64,000 nt of DNA, taken from contig JAHDVF020000517.1 in assembly GCA_022606425.2 (NCBI GenBank), forward strand, positions 372,001 through 436,000. Direction: 5' to 3'. Of this stretch, positions 52,645 to 62,592 are shown in pieces (the stretch's first letter is position 1; each line of letters begins with the position of its first letter). This stretch comes from Lepidostoma basale (Eukaryota > Arthropoda > Insecta > Trichoptera > Lepidostomatidae). The position numbers and the translations under genes are program-made. Below the pieces are notes generated by a model that saw only the letters and a list, made by a program, of their open reading frames with translations, was not told where the DNA came from and did not search any database.

Positions 52645-52762
52645 AAAACTAACTAACCATCACGCCGGAGGTATGCAGAAAGAATGCACTGCCACACTTT
52701 TCTTTCCTGATATACTTCTCTCGTTTCCTCAACAATCATACATCGTATCTTGCACACACGTC
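52645..52762 (-). mobile_element. LINE-A 3' end, GTTA-type tail
   Basis: The antisense tail AACTAACTAACCATCACGCC is followed by GGTATGCAGAAAGAATGCAC and the antisense of the ACMTRCM block (CATACATCGTATCTTGCACA). Confidence 0.8.
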
Positions 52763-52930
52763 GAGTCGAGAGTGTCACAGGAAGTGTTCTTAGCAAAAGT
52801 AGTAGAGGAAGTCTCCTGCGCGCTGGTGTGACCAGATTAAGGATATGAGTGGGGGAGACCTCTAATCAGTGGTGCGGGTTTCGGAGAACGGAGAAGATGA
52901 CATTTGAAGAATTGCTGGGGATTGGCTCGT
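52763..52930 (+). mobile_element. RTE-like LINE fragment
   Basis: The frame reads VVGEVSC-like then ARWCDQIKDMSGGDL, a stop, then SVVRVSENGED, recalling the GRPP-x-RW-x-DQ-x-x-x-x-GG-x-L series. Short and decayed. Confidence 0.5.
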
Positions 52931-53090
52931 ATATTTTTTAGATAAACTTTAGGCGTTAAAACTGCTTTAATCGTAAAGTTTATATTCTTTTCCCGATGTT
53001 GAAGGTGTAAGCCTTCGAAATATGTCGAAAAAAATAAACTCAAAAGTGGAAAAAACAGTGTTTTAATTCAAAATAAATTCGTCAAAAAAA
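52930..53090 (+). repeat. H2 repeat
   Basis: CCCGATGTTGAAGG, TGTAAG, CCTTCGAAATATGTCG, then AAAAAAATAAACTCAAAAGT and GGAAAAAACAGTGTTTTAAT. The core has GATGTTG and GAAA-T variants. Confidence 0.7.
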
Positions 53091-53662
53091 GATATGTTTC
53101 ATTTTACATATTCAATAAATGAAAACAAATTTAGGTTGCTATATTTATATTCTTTAAGCGGTTTATTTTATTTAAAGCCTTATTAAAAATACAAGCCTCG
53201 ATATTGAGAAACGAAGCCTCTTAAATGTCCTACACGGGTTGAAGTTCCAGCGGCGTGGATAGTCCGGTCTCCGCTGACTAGGCTTTTCGTGAGCACTCAT
53301 CTCATTAGCATTTTAAAACTTTATTTCCGGTACTTATGAAATGCATCCGAACCCGCGGAGAGCAGATTTACAAGCTGGAAATATATATTTTTAACGTATT
53401 TGAGCATCGAAATTTAAATGTTTTCAAAACAATGTTATTTTACGAATATATTTAAAATTATAAAACTAAGAGTTTCATAACATATTCGTAAGGCAATAAA
53501 AACATACATTTGAAATATTTACATTTTAACAAGATATACTCGTAATATTTTTTGAAAGCAGCCGTTTTAAACATTATTAAATTTTCAACAAGAAATGTTA
53601 TACCATTACTTTGGCAATTCTGAAAAAATACGTTTCCATATATAAACTCATTTCAACTGCAT
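53091..53662. other. No gene recognised
   Basis: AT-rich; 53200-53360 is more balanced without a recognised motif. Confidence 0.4.
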
Positions 53663-54618
53663 TTATTCTACTTTCATCCTTCTTTTGCCAGTTCCATGCT
53701 TCGCTTCCATACATAAGGGTCGGTTGTTGTGCACTGCCATTCTAGCTTTTTTTGATAGGTTTTTGTTTGCGATGACAACTTTAAGTGCACCATTCACTTT
53801 GTTGCCTGCCCCAACCCTTCTTTCAATATCCCTCTCCACTCGCCCATCTTTTGTAAAAATACTACCTAAATACACGAACTCAACTACTTGCTTCAAATTT
53901 TCACCATTCACGCTAATGTTGCAGACTGTCGTGGTTTCTTCCTTTTCAAAAATCATTTCCTTGGACTTATTAACATTCATCATCAGATCATTTCGCATGC
54001 ATACCTCATACATACAATTCACCAGGACTTGTAGTTCATGTTCGTTGTCTGCAAGAAGGACAGCGTCATCCGCATACAAGAGACAGCTTACTGACACTCC
54101 GCTCATTTTGGCACCTACATCCAACCCTTTCAGCTCTTTCATACATTTGTCCATATACAGATTAAATAACCACGGGGACATTACGCAACCCTGTTTGACA
54201 CCTTTATTGATATCAAACCAGGCTGTAAGATCTCCATTTACTCTGACACTAGCAGTGCTTTCTGTGTATAGCGACTTAATTGCCGTGATCAGTTTTGTAC
54301 TTATTCCATATTCAGACAATATTTCCCACAACTTTTCTCTATTAACGTAATCATATGCTTTTTGCAAGTCGACAAATGCACAGAAAAGTTTGCGGTTTTT
54401 GGCCAGAAACTTCTCTGTCAATGTACGAAGTCCAAAAATTTGATCCATACATCCTCTGCCATTCATAAAGGCACCTTGCACATCCCAAACTTTGTCACTT
54501 GTCAATTTTCTTACTCTTTCTATTAAAATTCTGCCATAGACTTTACCAACGACACTCAAAAGACTAATAGCTCTGTGGTTTCCACATTCCATACGCGATC
54601 CTTTTCCTTTGTCCTTTG
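53663..54618 (-). mobile_element. LINE-A reverse transcriptase region, open for about 310 codons
   Basis: A minus-strand frame from KGKGSRMECGNHRAISLLSV to RRMKVE and a stop. It shows the RT palm and thumb in order: RKLFCAFVDLQKAYDYVNRE (first catalytic Asp), GVKQGCVMSPWLFNLYM, SCLLYADDAVLLAD (YADD active site), LMMNVNKSKEM, VVEFVYLGSIFTKDGRVERD and VGAGNKVNGALK. The endonuclease and RT N-terminus are missing (5' truncation near 54618) and the copy also stops short of the tail. Its stop at 53663-53665 coincides with the frame break shared by the other LINE-A copies. This is the only long LINE frame in the window without internal stops. Confidence 0.88.
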
Positions 54619-54793
54619 ATAATTTATAATATGGATTTTATTTAATTAAACTTTGTTGTGATCTATCAAATCAACTGAAATTAAAATAAATATATTTTGC
54701 ATAAGACATACACAATGAACGCCTACCAAGGAATAAAAAAAAAAATGTTTTTTAATTTTTTATGGTACATATTACATCCCACTAAGCTTTAAC
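54619..54793. other. No gene recognised
   Basis: AT-rich spacer. Confidence 0.4.
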
Positions 54794-54932
54794 AAAAACA
54801 TATGTTTTTTTTTATAGATTTCTTGCCTTTATATCATCGAAATACATAAACTGGGTGATTATTTTTTGGTTTGTGTTGAAGTACTTCTGTACCTTCACCG
54901 AAGTAATATTAATAAATAGTGAAAATATCAGA
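54794..54932 (+). repeat. Dispersed direct repeat, copy 1
   Basis: TCTTGCCTTTATATCATCGA, AATACATAAAC, GAAGTACTTCTGTACCTTCA and CCGAAGTAATATTAATAAAT recur at 55810-55950 in the same orientation. Confidence 0.75.
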
Positions 54933-55809
54933 AGATGGGAACGAGCTGCCAAAACCCGTTGAAGCCATAAGCCTACGTGGAATTAAACTGAATATACGCC
55001 ATTACGACATTTTAAATTGATTTATTTTAATTTTTATTGTATACAATGACCTTCTTTTAAGAAATTTAAAATTACAACATTAACATTTTCAAGGAATTAA
55101 AATTGACATCACTAAACATTTAGGAGTTTTTTTCTCTAAAAAAAATCGAAACCAACCCTTTTTCAAATGAAATGGTAATTCATTTTAAATAATGCTATCA
55201 TCCGGGGGTATATGATTAGAGGATTGTAACCATTAATTTATTTTATAATTATATCCTTTTGTGGGTGTGAAGGCCGCAATCCACATAATCCGGGACCTTA
55301 ATAACGGAGTGCCCCCTAAACTTCAGTAATTAAATTCAACATTCTAGGTTTGTTATTAAGAAAATGGAGTCATGAAAGGTTTATGTGAGTGTGATCTATT
55401 TGTGAGGTCCGAGAATTTATGGCACTTAATTAGGCACGCCGTTAAGTTGAGGATTATATATCTATATAAGCCATTTTAAAACAATCGTTAAATTCATCAT
55501 TACAATTTATACATCCCTATCTCTACCCGGCCACGCATTGCTATGGCTCAGTCAAATTGAAAAGAAGAGCACGCATTTATAATTTGTCAAATTTACTTAA
55601 AAATACTTCTGATTATAGAATATTTTTTGTTCTAAAAATAATCTCTACGGCTTTTCCCTTCCTCAGTGAACCAAGGTTTTTGTTGTTCAATAAATGATAT
55701 ATTTGTTTTCAATATATTTTATTTTAAAATTAAATGTTATATTCACATAAGTAATATCTGCACTTCAAAAGCAGACAGATGCAAATTAAAATATTGAGTT
55801 TTTAAGTAG
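54933..55809. other. No gene recognised
   Basis: Between the two direct repeats. No coding content or primer-binding site was seen, so an LTR element is not supported. Confidence 0.4.
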
Positions 55810-55950
55810 ATACAAAAACATAAGTTTTTTTTATAGAATTCTTGCCTTGATATCATCGAAATACATAAACCGATTGTTTATGTTTTGTTTTGTATTGAAG
55901 TACTTCTATACCTTCACCGAAGTAATTTTAATTAATAGTGAAAATATCAC
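55810..55950 (+). repeat. Dispersed direct repeat, copy 2
   Basis: TCTTGCCTTGATATCATCGA, AATACATAAACCG, GAAGTACTTCTATACCTTCA and CCGAAGTAATTTTAATTAAT. Pairs with 54794-54932. Confidence 0.75.
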
Positions 55951-55989
55951 CCCTTCGACCCCTCATCCTATAAAATCCATCCTTTTTAC

Positions 55990-56730
55990 ATATAGAGATA
56001 TATGGAAGTGTCGAAAGGAACTAACAAAAGAAAGATGAAAATAGAAAAAATGCAATGTAGATCTCTTCGAGTAATATTAAAAGACAGCCATCGTGCAGAG
56101 TGGCAAGAGCTATGATTACCATACCGAAGGTCCCGGGTTCGATTTCCGGTGATTGCAGTGTGATACTTGGATTCAAATAAATTGCTGTATACAAAATGTG
56201 GAAAGCAACGAGAAACTACCACATAAAATGCCAATGTACACTTAGAACTAGCAAACAATGTTACGCTCTGCTGCAAACCAATCCCCAGGTTTAAAACTAA
56301 AAAAAAAAGTGTGATTAATCTGTATTTGATAATGTATCAAATGCTTACATAAGCAATGAATGCAATGTGAATAAAAAAAATAATGAAAGAGTCATTTAGA
56401 TGGTTTGGAAAGAAATAGGGTAAGATAAAGGAAAACGTGGCACTATCCAAACATTCAAATATTGAATGTTGGCGTAGTGAAGAGTCGAAGAAATCGATGT
56501 GCGTGCATGACACGATGTATTAATGTTGAGGAATCGAGAGAAGTATGCCAGAGAAAAAAACATTTCATCTGCCTTCTTCTTCAGAGAGACGAGTTAGTTA
56601 GTTAGTTCAGATATATGATTATCTGTTAACAAAACAATAGCTCACAAAATGCAAATACGAGTACGTTAAACAGTTATAAGGTTACATTTAATATTAATGA
56701 GACGACGTGATGGTAAGTTTGTTAGTTTGA
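55990..56730 (+). mobile_element. LINE-A 3' part split by a SINE-A
   Basis: 55995-56088 holds GGAAGTGTCGAAAGGAACTA, AAGAAAGATGAAAATAGA and AGATCTCTTCGAGTAAT (around the frame-break region). It resumes at about 56335 with ATGTGAATAAAAAAAATAATGAAAG and continues through TGAAGAGTCGAAGAAATCGA, TGTGCGTGCATGACACGATG and GAATCGAGAGAAGTATGCCA to GAGTTAGTTAGTTAGTT. A second tail-like string follows at 56700-56728. Confidence 0.75.
56089..56330 (+). mobile_element. SINE-A variant with LINE-C-like coding end
   Basis: The head CAGCCATCGTGCAGAGTGGC and the B box GGTTCGATTTCCGG are followed by GATTGCAGTGTGAT. The 3' part differs from other copies and carries GCTCTGCTGCAAACCAATCC, the string found in LINE-C at 6635-6655. 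Inserted in LINE-A. Confidence 0.7.
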
Positions 56731-56904
56731 GTACCTGAAAACCTTTACAATGTTCATACATTCATAAATGCTTTTGGAATAAAACTGACATTAAAATTAT
56801 GTAAAGCTGTATATTGTTTTTGAGGAATCTTCCTGTATTAAGACACATTAATTTCTATCTTGAAATCATCCGACTTTCCTTCACCTCCCAGCGAATGCAT
56901 GAAA

Positions 56905-57155
56905 CTGACTTAACTGACTAACCATCACGCCGTCTTCCCCGAGGGGCAGGCCGAAATAATATACCGCCACAATCTTCTGTCCTGACATAATTCTCTCTAT
57001 TTATTTACATTCATATATCGAGTCGTGCACGCACTTCGATTTCTGTGACTCATCATGTGACTGACATTTAATATTTGATTGATTTGATCGTGACACATTT
57101 TTTTCGGCCTTGCTCTCTTTCTAGCTCCGTACACGTCGTTTACATTTATACAAAT
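56905..57155 (-). mobile_element. LINE-A 3' end, diverged
   Basis: CTAACCATCACGCCGTCTTC, CCCGAGGGGCAGGCCGAAAT, then the antisense of the RTRYMNVNK and RVTEIEVRA regions to the GR-x-K-NVSRSNQSN block. Confidence 0.8.
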
Positions 57156-57164
57156 ACAATTTTA

Positions 57165-57290
57165 CTGTAAAAAATGAAAACACTTTTATATTATCACAAT
57201 TTCTTTTTATTCACTGAGAGTGCCGCGACAGCTGTTTTGCCAACCGATGTTGACATCACCAGGTGTAACAATAAACAAAAGTAACAAATG
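57165..57290 (-). repeat. H1 arm, degraded core
   Basis: Minus strand: CTGGTGA (A6 to G), T, GTCAAC-ATCG-GTTGGC, AAAA in place of GAAA, CAGCTGTC. Helix II still pairs in most positions. Flank as in 25081-25035. Confidence 0.65.
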
Positions 57291-57354
57291 AAAAGGCTTA
57301 CTATACATACTAAAAATATATAGGGCAAAAAGTCATTAGTTACCTCGAGGGGAG

Positions 57355-58470
57355 AAAACAATACGTCTCATACGGAATTTTTCAATCGGAACCTTTTCTT
57401 GTAAATTCAGTGGTGCCACAAGGTTCAAACTTAGGGCCACTCCTCTTCACCATCTTCATAAATGATATTGCGAAGGTGATAAACTTCTCGCGTTTTCGTT
57501 TATTTGCCGATGATCTGAAATTATTCCTGGAAATTAAAAATCCTGAAGACTGTCTTCGCCTCCAGTCGGACATCAATAATATTATCAACTGGAGTCACAG
57601 TAATCAAATGCAATTCAATGTCTTTTACTAGAGCATTGAGAACTGTGTATTATAGATACACAATGAACAACCAGCAACAATCACATGTCTCTACGATGAG
57701 AGATCTCGGGATCATCTATGAGAGTAGGCTGACTTTTCGTGCACATGTTGAGAGGATTTGTGGCACTGCACTGAAGATGTTGGGCTTCATCGTCTGGACC
57801 GGCAGAGTTTTCAGGGATCCCAATGTGCTCAGAGTCCTATACAACGCATTGGTTCGGAGCAGACTCGAAAGTGGTTCTGTGATATGGAGTCCTCACGCGG
57901 CGAGATATTCCGTTATGCTGGAGAGGGTTCAGAAAAAATTTCTGAGGTATCTCTACATGAGGGAGTATGGTAGTTATCCGTGGCTCTATCCCACGGCATT
58001 TCTTCTGGGAATGCTCGCAACCAATTCTCTACAGCTTCGAAGAGATGGACATCTAATTACCCATTTCTTCAGATTAATTAGGGGATACTTCGAGAACTCG
58101 GCCGTACTGGAGGATGTTGGTTTTTTTGTCCCCGATAGATATCTCCGACAGCGACAGCACAGATTGTTTTACCTACCGGCCGCCAGAACCAATCTACCTC
58201 TGGTGACGCCGGTGGGAAGAGCAATTAGTCTGCTGAACGCGGTCTCGGAGATCGACGTCTTTCATGTTAGTGAAAGTACGTTCAGAAGGCAAATACTCTT
58301 AATTTTGGAGAGTATCCTGTCTTCCTAATGTTGAACCATCTCTTATGCGTTTCTGGTAGTATACTATACATAATATATTATTTTACCTGTTCTCAATAGA
58401 TGCCTTAAAAATATTTTTTGTAATGTCTGTTGATGAAATAAACTGATTTGATTTGATTTGATTAATGTGG
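57355..58470 (+). mobile_element. LINE-E (jockey-like), 5'-truncated, 3' half
   Basis: The frame at 57410-57631 reads VPQGSNLGPLLFTIFINDIA then FADDLKLFLEI (FADD active site) and NNIINWSHSNQMQFNV. A deletion near 57625 shifts into 57618-58328, with MSFTRALRTVYYRY, MRDLGIIYESRLTFRAHVER, RVLYNALVRSRLESGSVIWS, RVQKKFLRYLYMREYGSYPW, NLPLVTPVGRAISLLN and RRQILLILESILSS. A short 3' untranslated region ends with AATAAACTGATTTGATTTGA. The order (RT 5-7, thumb, C-terminal) and PVGRA motif fit the jockey clade. It lacks the endonuclease and the N-terminal RT, and the frameshift makes it inactive. Confidence 0.9.
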
Positions 58471-58534
58471 TATGTATGGTAAGTATGCGACATCTGTTGA
58501 CAATTATATCATGTGGGCAAAATATATCAGTGTG

Positions 58535-58690
58535 ATCGGGTGGTGGTCTAGGGGATAGAACGCTTGGCTCCTGATCCAGGGGACTTAGGTTCAAGCCTGG
58601 ACACGACCGGATTCCTTATTCATAATAATGAGTTATTTTCTGCTCACATTGAAGATTGTAAAAATAAATTCTATTATCATTGATTTAAAA
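58535..58690 (+). mobile_element. SINE-C, best copy
   Basis: tRNA-like head: GGTGGTCTAGGGGATAGAAC, GCTTGGCTCCTGATCCAGGG, then a B-box-like GGTTCAAGCCT at 58589-58599. The body ACGACCGGATTCCTTATTCA, TAATAATGAGTTATTTTCTG and CTCACATTGAAGATTGTAAA is shared with 35195-35355 and 48985-49090. Confidence 0.75.
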
Positions 58691-59519
58691 TCCTTGGTAT
58701 TAGTATTTATTATAAAAAAAATATAAAAAACAGTGATTTGAAGGGACAAATACATACAAGAAATGAAAGGATAATAAAATATAATAATACCCCATAATAT
58801 GTTCAAATTAAAAGTAGCTACTCGTAGATTAATATTGAATTATCAAACACATAATCTATACATAAGTATATGTATATTTCTTGTTGGATGTATATTAAAA
58901 CATTAATGGTTATTTATCGTTATAATCAAAATGTAGAATTTGTGCAAGTACACGACAAAAACACTCGAAACTTATGTAGAGTAATTTAACTGATGTAGAT
59001 CATTGAAAAAGTGTGGATCTTCCATTTTCTTTTTTGAAAATATTAAAAGTATAAAAACCTATTGTACACTTAGTGTCAGACCACGAAAATAAAGAGCATA
59101 AAATATCTAGAGCAATTCACATTAAGAGTCCATGTTTACGAAAAATTTATTCAGAATTATTTTACCCAGCATTCTTCCTATACCCGCTTTTGGAAAAAGG
59201 GCACGGGAATGCAAATTGAACATTCTTTTCCAAAATAATGGAAATCGTAGTCAACTATTGAATTTTACCGACGATAAATATACATCTCATACATATGAAT
59301 CGATTACGTCTTTGATTATTCAATAATAACGTCTGAGTACCTGATTTGAATTTGAAAATATTGTTGGGTATTATTTTTTCTTTATAGAAATTGTGTATTT
59401 ATTCAGTGTTCATCAACACAGCTTCATGTTTTTACATGGAGATGTAGAAATGTCAGTTAGTTCTAAAATTTCAAAATATTGTTCCTCCAAATTTATATTC
59501 ATATTCCATCTCCTTATTA
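58691..59519. other. No gene recognised
   Basis: AT-rich sequence with no supported feature. Confidence 0.4.
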
Positions 59520-59905
59520 GGGTGATTTTCAATTTTCAATTTCAAATTCAATTTATTCAAAAAATTATACCCATTACAGAATAACAAATCCAAATCGTTT
59601 ATAATCACAATATATAATACAAAAATAAAATTAACAATTTTTAAAAAAATAATTACAATTAAAACAAATGAGAGCAAGTAAGAAAAAAAGGAAAACAGAA
59701 GACAATAAAAAAAAAACATATTCGAGAACAGTTTGGTAAAGATAAACATTTTTGTACAATAAGAAGAGAAGCAAATAGCAATTTAATACATAAGAAATAT
59801 ATGCTTTCTGAGGGTAGCCTCATTATCGTGGAAGATGTCCACATCCGAAGAGATGCGGTTTAGAAGGATTATTGCCCTGCCCAAGGGCATTACGTTGTGT
59901 TGCTT
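59520..59905 (-). mobile_element. LINE-J (jockey-like) 3' end
   Basis: Minus strand: MPLGRAIILLNRISSDVDIF then HDNEATLRKHIFLMY and a stop. A 3' untranslated part ends in AAATTGAATTTGAAATTGAA (antisense at 59526-59550). Same C-terminal signature as LINE-G. Confidence 0.75.
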
Positions 59906-60183
59906 CTCACGTGATGCTTCTCAATATATGATGTAAGAGTTTCCTCCTCCACTAACAAACTCTCATCCATTACTGCTCGTTGTGAAACACAATGCAACTC
60001 CATAAGCTCTTCGGTGGTCAGGTCTTGACTGTGCTCTTTCACAAGCTCATTAATATCGTCGTTATCCACCTGTCTCATGGAATTGGTCAAAAACACAATC
60101 TCGTTGACTGTAAACTCCACGGTTACTGTTTCAACAAACTTCTCAAACATTCTACAACGTTCCATGGTCATAGCTTCTTCCAA
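59890..60183 (-). pseudogene. C-terminal relic of a Tigger-like transposase
   Basis: The frame reads MEEAMTMERCRMFEKFVETV, VNDDDINELV-like NDDINELVKEHSQDLT and TEELMELHCVSQ. The acidic VDNDDINEL and LTTEELMEL motifs are typical of the C-terminal tail of Tigger/pogo DDE transposases. The catalytic core is not present, so the element could not move itself. The last ten codons run into LINE-J. Confidence 0.7.
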
Positions 60184-60308
60184 GCATAAGTTTCAAGCAC
60201 TTGTTATGCAAAATGGAGCTCGTTAAGGAAGCATTTTTTCATAATATTTTTTGCTCGCTAAGCGAATTACTCGTTATAAGAGGTGCTCATTATGAGAGAT
60301 TCCACTGT
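59906..60308 (-). mobile_element. Tigger/pogo element remnant
   Basis: The right end (minus-strand start) reads CAGTGGAATCTCTCATAATG followed by AGCACCTCTTATAACGAG, with TA next to it. This is the style of pogo/Tigger inverted ends, with a TA target. The left part is cut by LINE-J at about 59905. Confidence 0.7.
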
Positions 60309-60784
60309 ATATTACGAGTATATATTATATTCAATTCATATTCAAAATTAAAAAAAAAAAACACATTCAAATAATGTGAATGTCTATGATATTGGCTTTA
60401 TTTAATAGATAATTTTATGCCATTATTGTTCAAATATGATTTCGGGCATATGAGCGCCACGGTTAGCTCGAATGAAGCGCAATCGTGAAATCCAATTTTC
60501 GACGATTGTCTTTGTGGATGCGTATTATCCACTAGAGTGTAAGTGGTGCGAAAACGATCCATGGTCTTAATAATCTGAAACATAATAATTAATCTGAAAC
60601 AAATATAGAAGAAGAAGAAGGGTGCAACTAATGCAAATTTGTTAAAACAAATATGTTATGGGATTTGTTTGATTCGAAATTCAATAATATCGTCACATTT
60701 ACACAGTATTATTTTTAGTGAACAACTTATAAAGTTCAAATTCTCAAAACACAACTAAAATACAAATAAATATGGTACGATTTT
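60309..60784. other. No gene recognised
   Basis: 60610-60630 is a short (GAA)n-like string that may be a LINE tail. Otherwise unassigned. Confidence 0.4.
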
Positions 60785-61200
60785 TTCTATGTTCGACATA
60801 ATTTGTGTTGTAGATGTTTTTTTTTGTCATTTTCTTTTTTTAAACTTTGTATATACAACACTAGAAATATTTTTGTTAAATTAAATAAAAAAATATTATG
60901 TCCAATCTTTGATTTATTTCCTTTGTTGTAAGTAATAACCTGAACCCCAATAAGAACTTAAAGTTATAATTTAAAATTTTTGATTGATTCATAATATTGG
61001 TGTAACAAAAGCACAAACGTCCCAAAATAAATCTTTGTAACATCTGTGAAAACTGATCATAGTTGTAAACAATTTTATAATATTTTGAATATGTATCTTT
61101 ATAATATCGCTGAAGAAGGACAGGTTGTCCGAAACATGTCTGATATATAAATTAAAGTTTTTTTTTTTAAAGCTAGTATTGTATATACTAAGTACATAAA
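60785..61200 (+). repeat. H5 repeat with a well-kept hammerhead-like core
   Basis: Starts near TATGTTCGACATAATTTGTG and TTGTAGATG (shared with 51605-51640) and ends after GTATATACTAAGTACATAAA, recalling 51758-51785. The core is at 61104-61146. Confidence 0.7.
61104..61146 (+). ncRNA. Hammerhead-ribozyme-like motif, H5 (best copy)
   Basis: 5' to 3': ATATC (helix I), G, CTGAAGA (61110-61116), extra A, GGACA-GGT-TGTCC (perfect 5-bp helix II, 61118-61130), GAAA (61131-61134), CATGTC (61135-61140; short self-complementary CATG and GTC site), T, GATAT (helix I). All three helices and every core base are present, apart from the extra base after the CUGANGA box. This is the layout of minimal type I hammerheads. 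Self-cleavage is predicted, not shown. Confidence 0.65.
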
Positions 61201-61614
61201 AAAGAAAAATACGAATAAAATATGGTACGTACTAAAAATGTTAAATTATTTTTTTTTTTTAGAAAAGATAGAATCAATAATCACCGTTATTCAAAACAAT
61301 CAAATCAGAAGGCCAATGAATAAGCTTGAATTGTTACACGTTTTTTTTGTTTCAATGGAAATGTAATGTAAAAGAAGAATCGTTGCACGTTGGTTCAATT
61401 CGCTTTGAAAAAAAAGCAGAAGGTTATTTGGCGATTAAAATAAAATGTAATTCTGTTTCCTGTCTACATTGTTCGCTCACTTTTTCAAGATAAGCGTATT
61501 TTTTTTCTCAATGATGTGTTAAAAATTAGCTATAGCCATACATAGAACTAAATATATATTCCACAGATATCGATTATCTCAAAGCGAATTGGTTTAACAG
61601 ATTTCATTTATAAC
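61201..61614. other. No gene recognised
   Basis: AT-rich sequence. Confidence 0.4.
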
Positions 61615-61720
61615 ACTAGTATGTTATCACAATTATTATTTTTCACTTTTTGCGTGTCGCAACAGCTATTACTCTAACCGATGTTGGCATCATCAGGTGT
61701 TACAAACAACTCAAGTTAAT
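61615..61720 (-). repeat. H1 arm, partly degraded core
   Basis: Minus strand: CTGATGA, T, GCCAAC-ATCG-GTTAGA, then AGTAATAGCTGTTG, so GAAA and the cleavage site are damaged. Confidence 0.65.
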
Positions 61721-62094
61721 AATGTAGAAGTATTGTAGAATTCCTACCACATTACTGACTATTATGTAACAATTTAAAATGCTAAACCATATTTATTTGT
61801 AATTATTTTATTGGACTTGTAATTTCGGTTAATTGGGATGTTGGTATTGGAAAATTCGAAATTCAAAAGGCCAAATAAGCAGTTAACCTGTATGCTGACT
61901 AATGAATGGGTATTATCAAGTACGTTGGTTTTACTTTATTGATGTTTACATTCAGGGATCCGTGCCATATTGTATTATATAATAGCTGTAGCAAATAACT
62001 GAAACATTTTGAGTAGAATTTTATATAAGCTCATATACGATTGTAGCAATACTTTAAACTTATTCTGAAAATCATAAAAGCTATTAAACGATTT
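61721..62094. other. No gene recognised
   Basis: AT-rich sequence. Confidence 0.4.
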
Positions 62095-62390
62095 TTTTAT
62101 GAATTATAACACGATTTTTTCAACATCTAAGAATAACAATAATCTTATTTTTCTCGACAATTTCGAAAGCTTTATATCTTCATCATCGGGAGAACGATAT
62201 AAACTGTTTATATCTATTTATATTAGTTTATATCGTTATACCGATGATGAAGGTGTATAGCCTTCGAAACATGACGAGAAAAATAAACTCCAGAGTGAAA
62301 AAAAAACAGTGTTTTAATTCATAAAATATGTCATTATGGAAGTTCACAGTGTTAATGCCTTAAGTTAATCTAAAATTTATTTAATGAAGA
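62095..62390. repeat. H2 inverted pair
   Basis: Left arm (minus, 62151-62194): TTCTC, CCGATGA, T, GAAGA...CTTTC, GAAA, TTGTC, GAGAA, where helix I TTCTC/GAGAA pairs fully. Right arm (plus, 62241-62280): CCGATGA, T, GAAGG, TGTATAG, CCTTC (perfect helix II), GAAA, CATGAC, GAGAA. All H2 copies read CCGATGA, so U4 of the standard core is C. Confidence 0.75.
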
Positions 62391-62592
62391 TAAAAAAGTT
62401 GTTTTAACATACTCGTATACCTGTATTTGTAAAATGTATTTAGTATTTGCATGTGTTGTTTTTAGTTTCGATAAGTGGACTAACTAAATAAGTAAAATGA
62501 AATAAGTTTTATTATTTTATTTATATTTCATTATCTTCAATAAACTTCAACCAAGAAATGTTAAATAAAACAATAATTTGTTTTTTTGAATG

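Noticed and set aside
53685..54350. A 221-codon plus-strand gene
   Set aside because: It is the antisense shadow of the LINE-A reverse transcriptase, whose YADD and other RT motifs are on the minus strand.
54794..55950. An LTR retrotransposon bounded by the two direct repeats
   Set aside because: No coding sequence, primer-binding site or purine tract between them, and the repeats do not have TG...CA borders.
58540..58610. A tRNA gene on the plus strand
   Set aside because: Same reason: the head is followed by a repeated SINE-C body found at two other places.
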